Source of the DNA: S146-42 sp965371965 | Lineage (GTDB): Bacteria; Planctomycetota; Phycisphaerae; Phycisphaerales; UBA1924 | NCBI GenBank assembly: GCA_965371965.1 | Contig: CBDVAM010000062.1 | Span: forward strand, 1-19,109 | Direction: 5' to 3' | Length of the DNA: 19,109 bases | Part shown: piece after piece, positions 5,870 through 12,519 of the stretch | Position numbering within the stretch: the first letter of the stretch is position 1 | Layout: each line of letters starts with the position of its first letter | Translations under genes and position numbers: made by a program | The notes under the pieces: generated by a model | The model's database searches: none | What the model was told of the DNA's origin: nothing | What the model saw: the letters and a program-made list of their open reading frames with translations, nothing else

Positions 5870-8800
5870 TTACAGCTCTGGCGCGAAGCCTCTTCGCATC
5901 GTGTTCTCGCAGCAGGCTCTTGGGTCTGTGAAGTGGAGGAGATAGTCTGCGCCGCCGGCTTTGGTGCCTACGCCGGACATGCCTGCGCCGCCGAAGGGTT
6001 GGCGGGCGACGACTGCGCCGGTGCAGGAGCGGTTGATGTAGAGGTTGCCGACGCGGAAGTCGCGTTTGGCTTTTTCGATGTGTGCGGGTTTGCGGCTGAA
6101 GACGCCGCCGGTGAGCTTGAACTCGCTGGCGTTGGCGATTTCCAGGGCCTCATCGAAGGACTTGGCGTGCATGACGGAGAGGACGGGGCCGAAGACCTCT
6201 TCGCGCCCGATGGTGTGATCCATGGTGACGCGGCTGAAGATGTGGGGCGGGACGTAGTCGCGCTTGGTGCTGTCTTCGAGGCCGTCGGGGGTTTGCATGG
6301 CGAGTTCGAGCTTGCATTCGCGCTTGCCGTGTTCGATATATTCGAGGATGGACTTCTTGGCGGAGGGGTCGATGACGGGGCCGAAATCGGCGTCGGGGTC
6401 GGTGGGCTCGGCGATGACCAGGGCCTTGGTAGCGTCGATGAGGCGGCGGAGGAAGGTCTTTGTCGCGTTGCCGTCGGGGCCTTGGGGATCAACGACGATG
6501 CATCGCGAGCAGGCGCTGCACTTTTGGCCCTGGAAACCGAAGGCGGAGTAGCAGATGGCGACGACGGCCTCGTCGAGGTCGGCGGAGGTATCGACGATGA
6601 TGGCGTTCTTGCCGCCCATCTCGGCGATGATTTTTTTGACGTTGGCCTGGCCCGGGTGGGTGTGTGCCGCGCCCTCGATGATGTCGAGGCCGACGGGCTT
6701 GGAGCCGGTGAAGGCGATCATGGAGACGCGCGGGTCGCGGACGAGGACCGCGCCGACGGTGGAACCGGGGGCGTGGCAGAAGTGGAGGACGTCCTTGGGG
6801 ATGCCGGAATCCCAGAGGATTTCGGTGATGGTGCGGGCGATGCCCACGGTCTGGCGGCTTGGTTTGACGATTGCGCAGTTGCCGGTGACGAGCGCGGCGG
6901 TGGTCATGCCGGTGAAGATGGCGGCGGGGAAGTTCCAGGGGCTGATGATGACGGCGACGCCCTTGGGTTGGTACCAGGTTTCATCGAGTTCGCCGATGAA
7001 CTTGCCCAGGCGGGTGCGATCGAACATGGGCATGGCCATGCGGGCGTAGTAGTCGCAGAAGTCGATGGCCTCGCAGGTGTCGGCGTCGGCCTCGCGCCAG
7101 GCTTTGCCGGCTTCTTTGATCATGATGGCCGAGAGTTCATCGCGCCGGGCGCGCATGGTGGCGGCGGCCTTAATAATGGCCTTGGATCGTTCGATCTGGG
7201 GCGTGTCGCGCCAGCGCGGGAAGGCGGTGTGCGCGGCATCGAGCATCTTCTCGGCTTGCCCGGCGTTGAGGAGAGACTCGCCTTGGGGTTGGGGCGTGCG
7301 CGCGATTGCCGCGGCGAAGGTGTCGCGTTGGTTCTCTTGAGAGAAGTCGTGGATGGGTTCGTTGGTGAAGGCGTTGCCATCGGCGAGTGCGGGGATGGCG
7401 GGGGAGAGGTTGTGGCGTTGTGCGGCGATGGTGGAGAGGTCGGGTTTGGGTGAGTGGGTAGTGGGTGTAGATGTGGAAGGGGAAGAGCCCAGGTTTGCGC
7501 CAGGGCCTCGGTTGGAGTCGGAGGGGGAAGAGCCCGGGCTTGCGCCGGGGCCTCCTTTGACGGCACCATTGAGATTTGCGGGGTTGGCGAGGAGTTGGGT
7601 GGGGTCGACGTCGTCCATGAAGCCGGCCTTGAGCCAGGATTCGTTGGAGGTGTTCTCGAGGAGGCGGCGGACGAGGTAGGCCATGCCGGGGATCATGTCG
7701 CCGACGGGGACGTACTCGCGGACGCGGAGGTTCATCTCGGTGGCGGCGTGCTTGAGCTGGTCTGCCATGCCGTGGAGCATCTGGATTTCGATGGCGTTGG
7801 TGGGGAGGTTGCGTTTTTCCAGGCCAGCGAGGGCGGCGGCGATGGAACGGACGTTGTGGGAGCCGAGGGCGAGCTTGACGCCGCCGGAAGCACTGGCGGA
7901 CGAGCCGCCAGTGGCACGGGGGCAGGCGTCGAGGATGGTCTCGCTCATGCGCTCGAAGCAGGCGTCGGTCTGCCACTTTTCGTTCCAGACCGGGCAGGGC
8001 CAGCCCATGGTCTCGGCGTGGATGGTCTCGGCGTCCCAGTATGCGCCCTTGACCAGGCGGACGGTGACGATGCGGTTCTTGGCCTTGGCCCAGTCGCAGA
8101 TGCGTTTGGCGTCGGCGTCGGCGGACTTGAGGTAGGCCTGCAGGGCGAGGCCGGCTTCAAAGTCGAGTTGCTCGCAGCAGCGCTCAAAGAGGGTGAGGGT
8201 GAGGTCCTTGAGTTCGTATTGCTCGATATCGAAGTTGACGAAGACGCCTCGGTCGCGGGCGGATTCGAGGATGGGGAGCAGGCGGGTCATGAGGCGCGCG
8301 ATGGAGGCCTCGGGGTCGATGGGGTCGACCTTGGCGGCGAGGGAGCTGATCTTGATGCTGACGTTGGTGCGGGGGATGTCGCCGAGATGGTCGGTGGAGA
8401 GGCGGGGCTGGGGTTTCCAGGACTCGGCGGTGTCGGGGAGGTTGTTGATGAGGTCGAGGTACTTGTCGCGGTAGGCGTCGGCCTCGGCGTCGGAGATGCA
8501 GGCCTCGCCCAGCAGGTCGACGCTGAAGGCGATGCCGTCGTTCCAGAGTTCCTTGAGCTTTGGCAGGGCGTCCGCGGCGTCGGTGCCGGCGATGAACTTC
8601 TGGGCCATGGAGGTGATCTGGCTGGCGATGGTCTTGCCCATGAGGCCCTTGGCGATGCCGCCGGCCTTGAGCCCGAGGTCGATGGTTGCGGGGACCTTGA
8701 CGCCGGGCTGGGTGAGATAGTCGACGAGGTGATCGTGGATGATCTCGGGGGTCTTGAGCATGGGGAAGGCGTCGACGAAGCGGAAGAGCTGGACCTTGAA

Positions 8801-9010
8801 ATCGTGGTCCTTCATGGACCAGTTCATGAGCTTGTCGGAGTAGAACCGGGCGCTGAGGATGCCGGACTTGTGGGCGCGGGCGAGTTCGAGCATCTGGCGC
8901 CCGAGCTGGTCGATGCGGGGGTCGATGGGGGCGTGGTTGGTCGCGTTGGGCGGCGAGGGGTTCGGCGCGGGGGGTGTCGCGGGGTGTTTTTTTCGTCCAA
9001 AGAGGCCCAT
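5870..9010 (-). CDS. putA: Bifunctional proline dehydrogenase / P5C (glutamate semialdehyde) dehydrogenase
   Basis: PutA oxidises proline to glutamate in two steps: an FAD-dependent proline dehydrogenase (PRODH) step, then an NAD-dependent aldehyde dehydrogenase step. ATG at 9010 (MGLFGRKKHP) has AGGAG ten bases upstream and gives 1046 residues, near the size of minimal type-A PutA; the frame is open to 9265, but that head looks noncoding. PRODH domain, about 85-460: VRLVKGAYWD (317-326), EIQMLHGMAD (408-417), REYVPVG and YLVRRLLENTSNES (445-458). Aldehyde dehydrogenase domain, about 545-1035: SPWNFP with Asn693, EMGGKN with Glu797, and GQKCSAC with catalytic Cys831. There is no N-terminal DNA-binding domain. 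Two oddities are an extra RATGGSSASASG at 365-376, coded by a palindromic repeat, and a low-complexity linker at about 487-525 coded by another repeat pair. Downstream lie two broken copies of putA-type 3' ends. No regulator-binding site is recognised. Confidence 0.95.
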   Translation of the reverse strand: MGLFGRKKHPATPPAPNPSPPNATNHAPIDPRIDQLGRQMLELARAHKSGILSARFYSDKLMNWSMKDHDFKVQLFRFVDAFPMLKTPEIIHDHLVDYLTQPGVKVPATIDLGLKAGGIAKGLMGKTIASQITSMAQKFIAGTDAADALPKLKELWNDGIAFSVDLLGEACISDAEADAYRDKYLDLINNLPDTAESWKPQPRLSTDHLGDIPRTNVSIKISSLAAKVDPIDPEASIARLMTRLLPILESARDRGVFVNFDIEQYELKDLTLTLFERCCEQLDFEAGLALQAYLKSADADAKRICDWAKAKNRIVTVRLVKGAYWDAETIHAETMGWPCPVWNEKWQTDACFERMSETILDACPRATGGSSASASGGVKLALGSHNVRSIAAALAGLEKRNLPTNAIEIQMLHGMADQLKHAATEMNLRVREYVPVGDMIPGMAYLVRRLLENTSNESWLKAGFMDDVDPTQLLANPANLNGAVKGGPGASPGSSPSDSNRGPGANLGSSPSTSTPTTHSPKPDLSTIAAQRHNLSPAIPALADGNAFTNEPIHDFSQENQRDTFAAAIARTPQPQGESLLNAGQAEKMLDAAHTAFPRWRDTPQIERSKAIIKAAATMRARRDELSAIMIKEAGKAWREADADTCEAIDFCDYYARMAMPMFDRTRLGKFIGELDETWYQPKGVAVIISPWNFPAAIFTGMTTAALVTGNCAIVKPSRQTVGIARTITEILWDSGIPKDVLHFCHAPGSTVGAVLVRDPRVSMIAFTGSKPVGLDIIEGAAHTHPGQANVKKIIAEMGGKNAIIVDTSADLDEAVVAICYSAFGFQGQKCSACSRCIVVDPQGPDGNATKTFLRRLIDATKALVIAEPTDPDADFGPVIDPSAKKSILEYIEHGKRECKLELAMQTPDGLEDSTKRDYVPPHIFSRVTMDHTIGREEVFGPVLSVMHAKSFDEALEIANASEFKLTGGVFSRKPAHIEKAKRDFRVGNLYINRSCTGAVVARQPFGGAGMSGVGTKAGGADYLLHFTDPRACCENTMRRGFAPEL
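7479..7554 (-). repeat. Twin palindromic repeats within the PutA linker
   Basis: Two 31-base copies (7479-7509 and 7524-7554), 45 bases apart, begin GGGGAAGAGCCC and end GGGCCTC. Each contains a G/C hairpin of the same style as the intergenic elements at 5804-5822 and 11117-11137. Both are in frame and code for GPGA..GSSPS units between the two enzyme domains. Confidence 0.8.
7891..7913 (-). repeat. Family A palindrome in frame within PutA
   Basis: Arms CACTGGCGG (7891-7899) and CCGCCAGTG (7905-7913) with loop ACGAG, followed by GCACGGG. It encodes the ATGGSSASA peptide between the LDACP helix and the VKLALGSHN strand of the proline dehydrogenase domain. Confidence 0.9.
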
Positions 9011-9459
9011 GTTGGTCGCGCTCCTGTGTGCTCTTGGCGAGGGCGGTGATTCGCGAGGCGATGGTAGGGACGAGGGAGCGAATCGGGCCATGATCTGCGG
9101 TGGTCGGTGGGGGTCTCCGATGGCGGGGGATGGGTTGGGAGAGCGCCAAATGGCCAGAGCGCCAAATGGCCAGATCACGAGCGACGATGCGCACTCGGCT
9201 GGAGCGAGCGCAATCCACTGGTAGCGTCTCGAAGCGAGCGCCGCCATCGCAGGCCCGACTGTCAAGGAGGGCGTCTACCAGCTCTTCTCACCCTTCGATG
9301 CTCCATCTGTGAACCGGCAAACGCCTCTGGGATACCCTCATCGCGCATGTGCCACGAGGCTTGGAAGGACCGGTTGACGTCCTTTTCTGACGGCCGGGCC
9401 TTCGATGGTTCCGATAAACGCCCGCTACGCGTTCATTGGTCTTTGTCTAGGGTTTGGTG
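9011..9459. other. Intergenic region between divergent putA and GNAT genes
   Basis: This 449-base gap must hold the promoters of putA (minus) and of the GNAT gene (plus). I see no clear sigma-70 boxes on either strand. It contains the 16-base tandem repeat at 9142-9173. The putA frame stays open in much of it, but codon content does not look like protein. Confidence 0.5.
9142..9173. repeat. 16-base tandem repeat upstream of putA
   Basis: Two perfect copies of AGCGCCAAATGGCCAG occupy 9142-9157 and 9158-9173, about 130-165 bases before the putA ATG. Each holds the inverted repeat GCCA/TGGC. It could be a paired operator, or only another dispersed repeat. Confidence 0.7.
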
Positions 9460-9933
9460 ATGATCCGGATCGAGCGAGCGGAGGTTGGGCACGAGTGGTA
9501 CGAGATGGCGTGTGCGCTGCGTGAGCAGGATTTGCTGGTGCCGCTGGGGCTCGACTTGGAGCGGTACCGGGCGATGTTTCCTGGGGTGGACGAGGCGTCG
9601 GAGCATCTGGTTGCGATTGACGTAGGGGCGGTTATCGGGTGTGTGCTGTTGAGGGATGAGGGGGATGGCGTGGGGGCGTTGTCGCAGATGGTGGTGGACA
9701 GCGGGTGGCAGGGGACGGGTGTGGGGAGGATGCTGGTCGAGGCCCTGGAGACGCGGGCGTTCGGGGATATGGGGCTGGAATCGGTGTGGTGCCACGCTCG
9801 GCGGGAGGCGTATGGGTTCTACGAGAGGTTGGGTTGGGTCTTTGATTCTGAGGAGTTCGAAGAGGCGGGGATTCCGCATCGGACCATGCGAATCCGCAAA
9901 GAGGGCTGGCCTCGGCGCGTGAGCGGGGAATAA
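9460..9933 (+). CDS. GNAT-family N-acetyltransferase
   Basis: The protein has 157 residues from ATG at 9460, with AGGG eight bases upstream (in-frame GTG at 9457 and TTG at 9454 are alternatives). Residues 75-100 carry the acetyl-CoA-binding motif: LSQMVVDSGWQGTGVGRMLV, with Gln84-Gly85-x-Gly87-x-Gly89. The C-terminal strand pattern CHARREAYGFYERLGW and the ending EEAGIPHRTMRI resemble the YjcF/ElaA group of small GNAT enzymes, whose acceptors are mostly unknown. It would transfer an acetyl group from acetyl-CoA to an amine in the cytoplasm; the acceptor cannot be read from sequence. The Fur-family gene begins 35 bases after its stop on the same strand, so the two may be cotranscribed. Confidence 0.9.
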   Translation: MIRIERAEVGHEWYEMACALREQDLLVPLGLDLERYRAMFPGVDEASEHLVAIDVGAVIGCVLLRDEGDGVGALSQMVVDSGWQGTGVGRMLVEALETRAFGDMGLESVWCHARREAYGFYERLGWVFDSEEFEEAGIPHRTMRIRKEGWPRRVSGE

Positions 9934-9968
9934 TCCTCGGTGGGATCAGGCTGGATACGGGTGTTTGT

Positions 9969-10415
9969 ATGAATGATGTCGGCGAGAAACTGAGGGCCAG
10001 GGGGCTGCGTTGCACGCGCCAGCGCGAGCTGGTGTATGGCGCGCTGTGCGAGACGGCGATGCATCCGACCGCCGAGGACCTGCTCTCCAGCGTGCGCCGG
10101 GCGGATAAGGGCATCAGCCTGGCGACGGTGTACAACACGCTGGAGGCGTTGTGCGAGTGCGGGCTGGTGCAGCGCCGGGCGTCGGAGGATGGCTCGGGGG
10201 CGTGCCGGTTTGATTCGACTGTTGAGCCGCACGCGCATGTGCTGCTGGACGATGGTCGGCTGATGGATGTGCCTGGTGAGATCAGCGAGCGGCTGGTGGG
10301 GTCTATCGATGAGGGGGCGCTGGATGATCTGGCGCTGGCGCTGGGGGTGGCGCGGTCTCGGTTGGAGGTTCGCCTGGGTGTGAGGGTCAACGGCGAGCGA
10401 GAATCTTGCGACTGA
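9969..10415 (+). CDS. Fur-family transcriptional regulator lacking CxxC zinc sites
   Basis: The protein has 148 residues from ATG at 9969; the ribosome site is weak. Residues 8-70 form the winged helix of Fur proteins: GLRCTRQRELVYGAL, HPTAEDLL, and the recognition helix GISLATVYNTLEAL (48-61). The dimerisation part begins at CRFD (79-82) and EPHAHVLLDDGRLMDVP (86-102), the place of the usual HHHH-x-C-x-x-C segment. His88 and His90 remain, but the CxxC pairs of the structural zinc site found in most Fur/PerR/Zur proteins are missing. The protein may therefore sense a metal or peroxide in a changed way, or have lost structural zinc. Targets are unknown. GNAT and PilZ genes flank it on the same strand. 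Confidence 0.9.
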   Translation: MNDVGEKLRARGLRCTRQRELVYGALCETAMHPTAEDLLSSVRRADKGISLATVYNTLEALCECGLVQRRASEDGSGACRFDSTVEPHAHVLLDDGRLMDVPGEISERLVGSIDEGALDDLALALGVARSRLEVRLGVRVNGERESCD

Positions 10416-10428
10416 TTGGCTTGGGGCG

Positions 10429-10446
10429 CTGAACTTGGGGGTTCAG
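10429..10446 (+). terminator. Small hairpin after the Fur-family gene
   Basis: Arms CTGAAC (10429-10434) and GTTCAG (10441-10446) with a 6-base loop, in the 72-base gap between the Fur-type and PilZ genes. There is no T-run, so termination is uncertain. Confidence 0.3.
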
Positions 10447-10487
10447 AGGCCCGATAGCTCTTGCGGAAATCAACGCGGGAGCGAGCC

Positions 10488-10877
10488 ATGTCGAACATCA
10501 ATAGAAGGCGTTTTGAGCGGTTCAGCCTGCCGGCGGCGTACACCGAGGTGAAGGTGCAGGGCGTGGGCGGGGAGTGGCTGAGCGGGCACGCGTATGACGT
10601 GAGCGAGGCGGGGATCCGCTTTGAGCTGGACGAGGAGCTGCCGCAGGGGACGCCAATCCGCGTTCGTCTGAGCCTGCCGACGGGGGATGGCGCGATCACC
10701 GATACGTCGGACTTGATCTGTGAGATCGAGGCCGAGGCGAACGTGGTGTGGCAGGACCGAGACGGCGTGGACGGGCCGGTGTTTCTGGCGGCGTCGTTCA
10801 CGGGGTTTCCCAGGGCGGGCGATCGCGAGCGTCTGATGCGGCGTGTGCTGGAGGGTCGGTTTCGGCGGGCGGCGTAG
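10488..10877 (+). CDS. PilZ-domain protein, probable cyclic-di-GMP binder
   Basis: ATG at 10488 follows GGGAG by six bases and gives 129 residues; upstream in-frame starts lack such a site. The protein is a single PilZ domain. The two ligand-binding motifs are present: an N-terminal arginine cluster RRRFER (RxxxR, Arg7/Arg11) and DVSEAG (D/NxSxxG, Asp37-Ser39-Gly42). Strands VRLSLP and AEANVVWQD and a closing helix RERLMRRVLEGRF complete the barrel. By family knowledge it should bind cyclic di-GMP and pass the signal to a partner through protein contact, for example in motility, attachment or matrix formation; no partner gene is nearby. Downstream is a long repeat-rich gap. Confidence 0.88.
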   Translation: MSNINRRRFERFSLPAAYTEVKVQGVGGEWLSGHAYDVSEAGIRFELDEELPQGTPIRVRLSLPTGDGAITDTSDLICEIEAEANVVWQDRDGVDGPVFLAASFTGFPRAGDRERLMRRVLEGRFRRAA

Positions 10878-10887
10878 GGGGACGATT

Positions 10888-11070
10888 AGAGGCTAACCCT
10901 AAACCGCTGATTCACCGGAGAGGCACAGGATCAGAACTCACCACTGAGTTGCACGGAGTGACACGGAGCAGGAGGAGAACGGGGGTGGGGAGAGGGCCTT
11001 GTGTGCCGGCTCGTCAGCGCATCCCAGGTTTCAACTCCGTGTGACTCCGTGCGACTCCGTGGTTCAATAG
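10888..11070. repeat. Dispersed CACGGAG/CTCCGTG inverted element, copy 1
   Basis: It begins AGAGGCTAACCCTAAACCGC and continues TGATTCACC, nearly as at 13531. Its inner left arm has CACGGAGTGACACGGAG and its right arm CTCCGTGTGACTCCGTG (11036-11052, followed by CGACTCCGTGG). It follows the PilZ stop by ten bases. Elements of this kind are widely dispersed in bacterial genomes. Confidence 0.75.
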
Positions 11071-11116
11071 TCCCTTCTCGTTTCATGTCCGGGCCTGGAG
11101 GGCCCAACGAAGGTAG

Positions 11117-11265
11117 CCCGGGGCTCTTGGCCCCGGGTCTGAGTCGTGCTCACGTTGACGCCCTGGAAGGGCGAACGATTCGTCCGCCCTTTCAGGGCGA
11201 GGAATCGAACGACTCTCAAGCCTGGGGCTGCGCCCCAGGCTACCACCGTGCGCCGCTTCGCGGCG
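11117..11265. repeat. Array of four strong palindromes
   Basis: Hairpins: CCCGGGGC/GCCCCGGG (11117-11137), CCTGGAAGGGCG/CGCCCTTTCAGG (11162-11196, one mismatch), AGCCTGGGGC/GCCCCAGGCT (11219-11241, 10-base perfect stem) and CGCCGC/GCGGCG (11251-11265). They resemble the post-putA cluster and the repeats inside the putA linker. Confidence 0.85.
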
Positions 11266-11347
11266 GTTCCATTGCTCAGTTCACGGCGCTGAGTGGCACC
11301 TCAGTAGTGGAGTCGCAGTGGCACCTGCCGCTTCACGCCGGGATCAA

Positions 11348-11412
11348 CGGTTGCATGGGCACGTCGGGTGAATCTGGGCATTGAGCCTTGGTCTACAGCC
11401 TGATGGATGCGA
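11348..11412 (+). repeat. Left direct repeat of the candidate cassette
   Basis: It starts CGGTTGCATGGGCACG, which is identical for 16 bases in the right copy at 12193-12257, and then matches with scattered substitutions and no gaps to its end. Confidence 0.8.
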
Positions 11413-11527
11413 GTCATCGGCGAACGAGGAGAACGGTGGCGGTCCTCTGTTTTTCAGGTTTCCGCGATATGACACGGTAGAGCGGCGATTCTGTTATGCT
11501 CTGGGGCATGGTGAGGTCATCGCGACA

Positions 11528-11603
11528 TCCTCGGGCGGGCTGTCCGGTCGGCGGACACTGGGCTCTTGGCGCGCTGCGCTCACAGGCGTCCTCGGGCGGG
11601 CTG
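11528..11603 (+). repeat. Pair of 15-base direct repeats
   Basis: TCCTCGGGCGGGCTG occurs at 11528-11542 and again at 11589-11603. The sequence between is high in G+C, in contrast to the low-G+C gene just downstream. Confidence 0.75.
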
Positions 11604-11621
11604 CGTAGGCTCACGGAGAGG

Positions 11622-11651
11622 GTGAATAAATGGTGGCTGTCTTTGTTTATC
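11622..11651 (+). repeat. Left inverted repeat flanking the small membrane gene
   Basis: It reads GTGAATAAATGGTGGCTGTC and continues to TTTATC. It matches the reverse complement of 12150-12179 at 24 of 30 bases, and all six differences are transitions. A related GGTGACTGTCCC motif is familiar from short dispersed elements in several bacterial groups. Confidence 0.8.
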
Positions 11652-11683
11652 CTATTTATCATTTATCTTTATCCTTCGATAAA
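11646..11683 (+). promoter_or_regulatory. TTTATC motif cluster before the small membrane gene
   Basis: TTTATC occurs at 11646, 11655, 11662 and 11668, and inverted (GATAAA) at 11678. The cluster ends 11 bases before the start codon and partly overlaps the left inverted repeat. It could be a multi-site operator, the subterminal part of a mobile element, or simply A+T-rich promoter DNA. Confidence 0.4.
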
Positions 11684-11694
11684 CAGGATTAGCA

Positions 11695-12090
11695 ATGGGA
11701 AATAGGAACCTGGCAGTGAGTGTGGTATTGATTGCAATCAGTGTTTGCTTTGGAGTTGGTGCGATCATGACACTCTGGGTTGATCGATCAATGTCTGGTA
11801 GAACATGGCACTTTCTGTCTTTCGGTATTATTTTTGGCGCTCTTTCTATCGCGTGGGAATTTCGGCGCACCGCAATGCGTGCAGGGGCACCAAGTGGCGC
11901 CAGGAAGCGATTGCTTGCAGGCTCGTGGATTATTGCATGCAGTGCCGGGGCAATGCTACTCGGGACGGCTGTGACGCGCGCCAGTCTCGAAAGGAACATC
12001 CTCGAGATATTGGGCATCTGGATAATGGGGCTATATGCGCTTCTTTTGTTTGACTATCGCACAGCCAGACGGGCCCAAAAGCGCTGCTGA
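11695..12090 (+). CDS. Small four-TM membrane protein, function unknown
   Basis: ATG at 11695 with AGGA six bases upstream gives 131 residues. Four hydrophobic segments are visible: about 6-28, 38-54, 73-92 and 102-120. They are separated by short Arg-rich loops, including WEFRRTAMRAG and TRASLERN, and the tail is basic (YRTARRAQKRC). No conserved motif is recognised. The gene is clearly poorer in G+C than its neighbours and uses ATA, ATT and TTT codons freely, which suggests foreign origin. It lies alone between inverted repeats and outer direct repeats. Its size and topology would fit an immunity-type, holin-like or lipid-interacting protein, but nothing in the sequence singles one out. Confidence 0.75.
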   Translation: MGNRNLAVSVVLIAISVCFGVGAIMTLWVDRSMSGRTWHFLSFGIIFGALSIAWEFRRTAMRAGAPSGARKRLLAGSWIIACSAGAMLLGTAVTRASLERNILEILGIWIMGLYALLLFDYRTARRAQKRC

Positions 12091-12129
12091 GTCTCTCAAC
12101 TATTTATCCACGGGGAAAATACGATGCCG

Positions 12130-12154
12130 TTGTCTAGGTCGAGCACTTAGACAA
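12130..12154. terminator. Hairpin after the small membrane gene
   Basis: Arms TTGTCTA (12130-12136) and TAGACAA (12148-12154) around an 11-base loop, about 40 bases past the stop of the small membrane gene. No T-run follows on the plus strand. It may be part of the right end of the element. Confidence 0.4.
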
Positions 12155-12179
12155 ATAGGGACAGTCACCATTTATCCAC
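12150..12179 (-). repeat. Right inverted repeat flanking the small membrane gene
   Basis: Its reverse complement reads GTGGATAAATGGTGACTGTC and continues to TTTGTC. It pairs with 11622-11651 at 24 of 30 positions. Confidence 0.8.
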
Positions 12180-12192
12180 GAAGGCGATCGAC

Positions 12193-12257
12193 CGGTTGCA
12201 TGGGCACGGCGGGTAGATTGGGGCAGTGAGCATTAGTCTGCGGCCTGATGGTTGCGA
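12193..12257 (+). repeat. Right direct repeat of the candidate cassette
   Basis: It matches 11348-11412 at 54 of 65 bases. It starts 13 bases after the end of the right inverted repeat. Confidence 0.8.
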
Positions 12258-12375
12258 CACGCTGTGGGCGCGTCTCAGACCGCTTCCTCACGGGCGCGGC
12301 TCGTTAGGGACGATCCGTCGAACAGAGCCTGGTTTGTATCGTCGGCTTGGCTGGCGGTGTCAGTGGGTGGTGCGG

Positions 12376-12398
12376 CAGTGGTGGACGAGCCGCCGGTG
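12376..12398. repeat. Degenerate family A palindrome
   Basis: CAGTGGTGG (12376-12384), loop ACGAG and CCGCCGGTG (12390-12398) match the family A pattern of 1684-1706 and 7891-7913 with a few changes that weaken the stem. Confidence 0.65.
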
Positions 12399-12519
12399 AC
12401 GCCTCGGGAGCGGCGTCGCGGGGCGACCTGGCAGGATCGAGTTGTTGGGTTGTAGAAGAGGGCGGGGCGGGCTTGGGATGCACGCGGGGGGGGTGGATGG
12501 ATCCCTATGCTCTGAGTTC

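Larger units (their letters stand above)
10878..11694. other. Repeat-rich intergenic region
   Basis: These 817 bases contain no convincing gene. They hold, in order, a CACGGAG-type inverted element, an array of G/C palindromes, the left 65-base direct repeat, a pair of 15-base direct repeats, and the left inverted repeat and TTTATC cluster in front of the small membrane-protein gene. The open frames here translate the repeats. Confidence 0.7.
11348..12257 (+). mobile_element. Candidate cassette bounded by direct repeats
   Basis: A 65-base direct repeat bounds the segment (11348-11412 and 12193-12257, 54 of 65 bases alike). Nested inside are imperfect 30-base inverted repeats (11622-11651 and 12150-12179) around one low-G+C gene. 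No transposase or recombinase is present, so this would be a non-autonomous element or the relic of one. The boundaries are tentative. Confidence 0.35.
12091..12519. other. Intergenic region before obg
   Basis: These 429 bases contain the right-hand repeats of the candidate cassette, a family A palindrome and the upstream region of obg. I see no gene. Two TTATCCACG sequences (12104-12112 and 12172-12180) resemble DnaA boxes but have no origin context. Confidence 0.6.

Noticed and set aside
5933..9049. Long plus-strand ORFs (506 and 531 codons) opposite putA
   Set aside because: They are antisense shadows of the putA coding strand, rich in Gly/Val/Asp/Ala as expected from high-G+C codons read backwards; the minus strand has clear enzyme motifs.
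11001..11384. 127-codon plus-strand ORF in the repeat-rich gap
   Set aside because: Its whole length is translated palindromes and the left direct repeat; there is no ribosome site and no protein-like composition.
12104..12180. Two DnaA-box-like TTATCCACG sequences
   Set aside because: Only two near-matches, both in repeat DNA of the candidate cassette, with no dnaA, dnaN, parAB or A+T-rich unwinding region nearby; not an origin.
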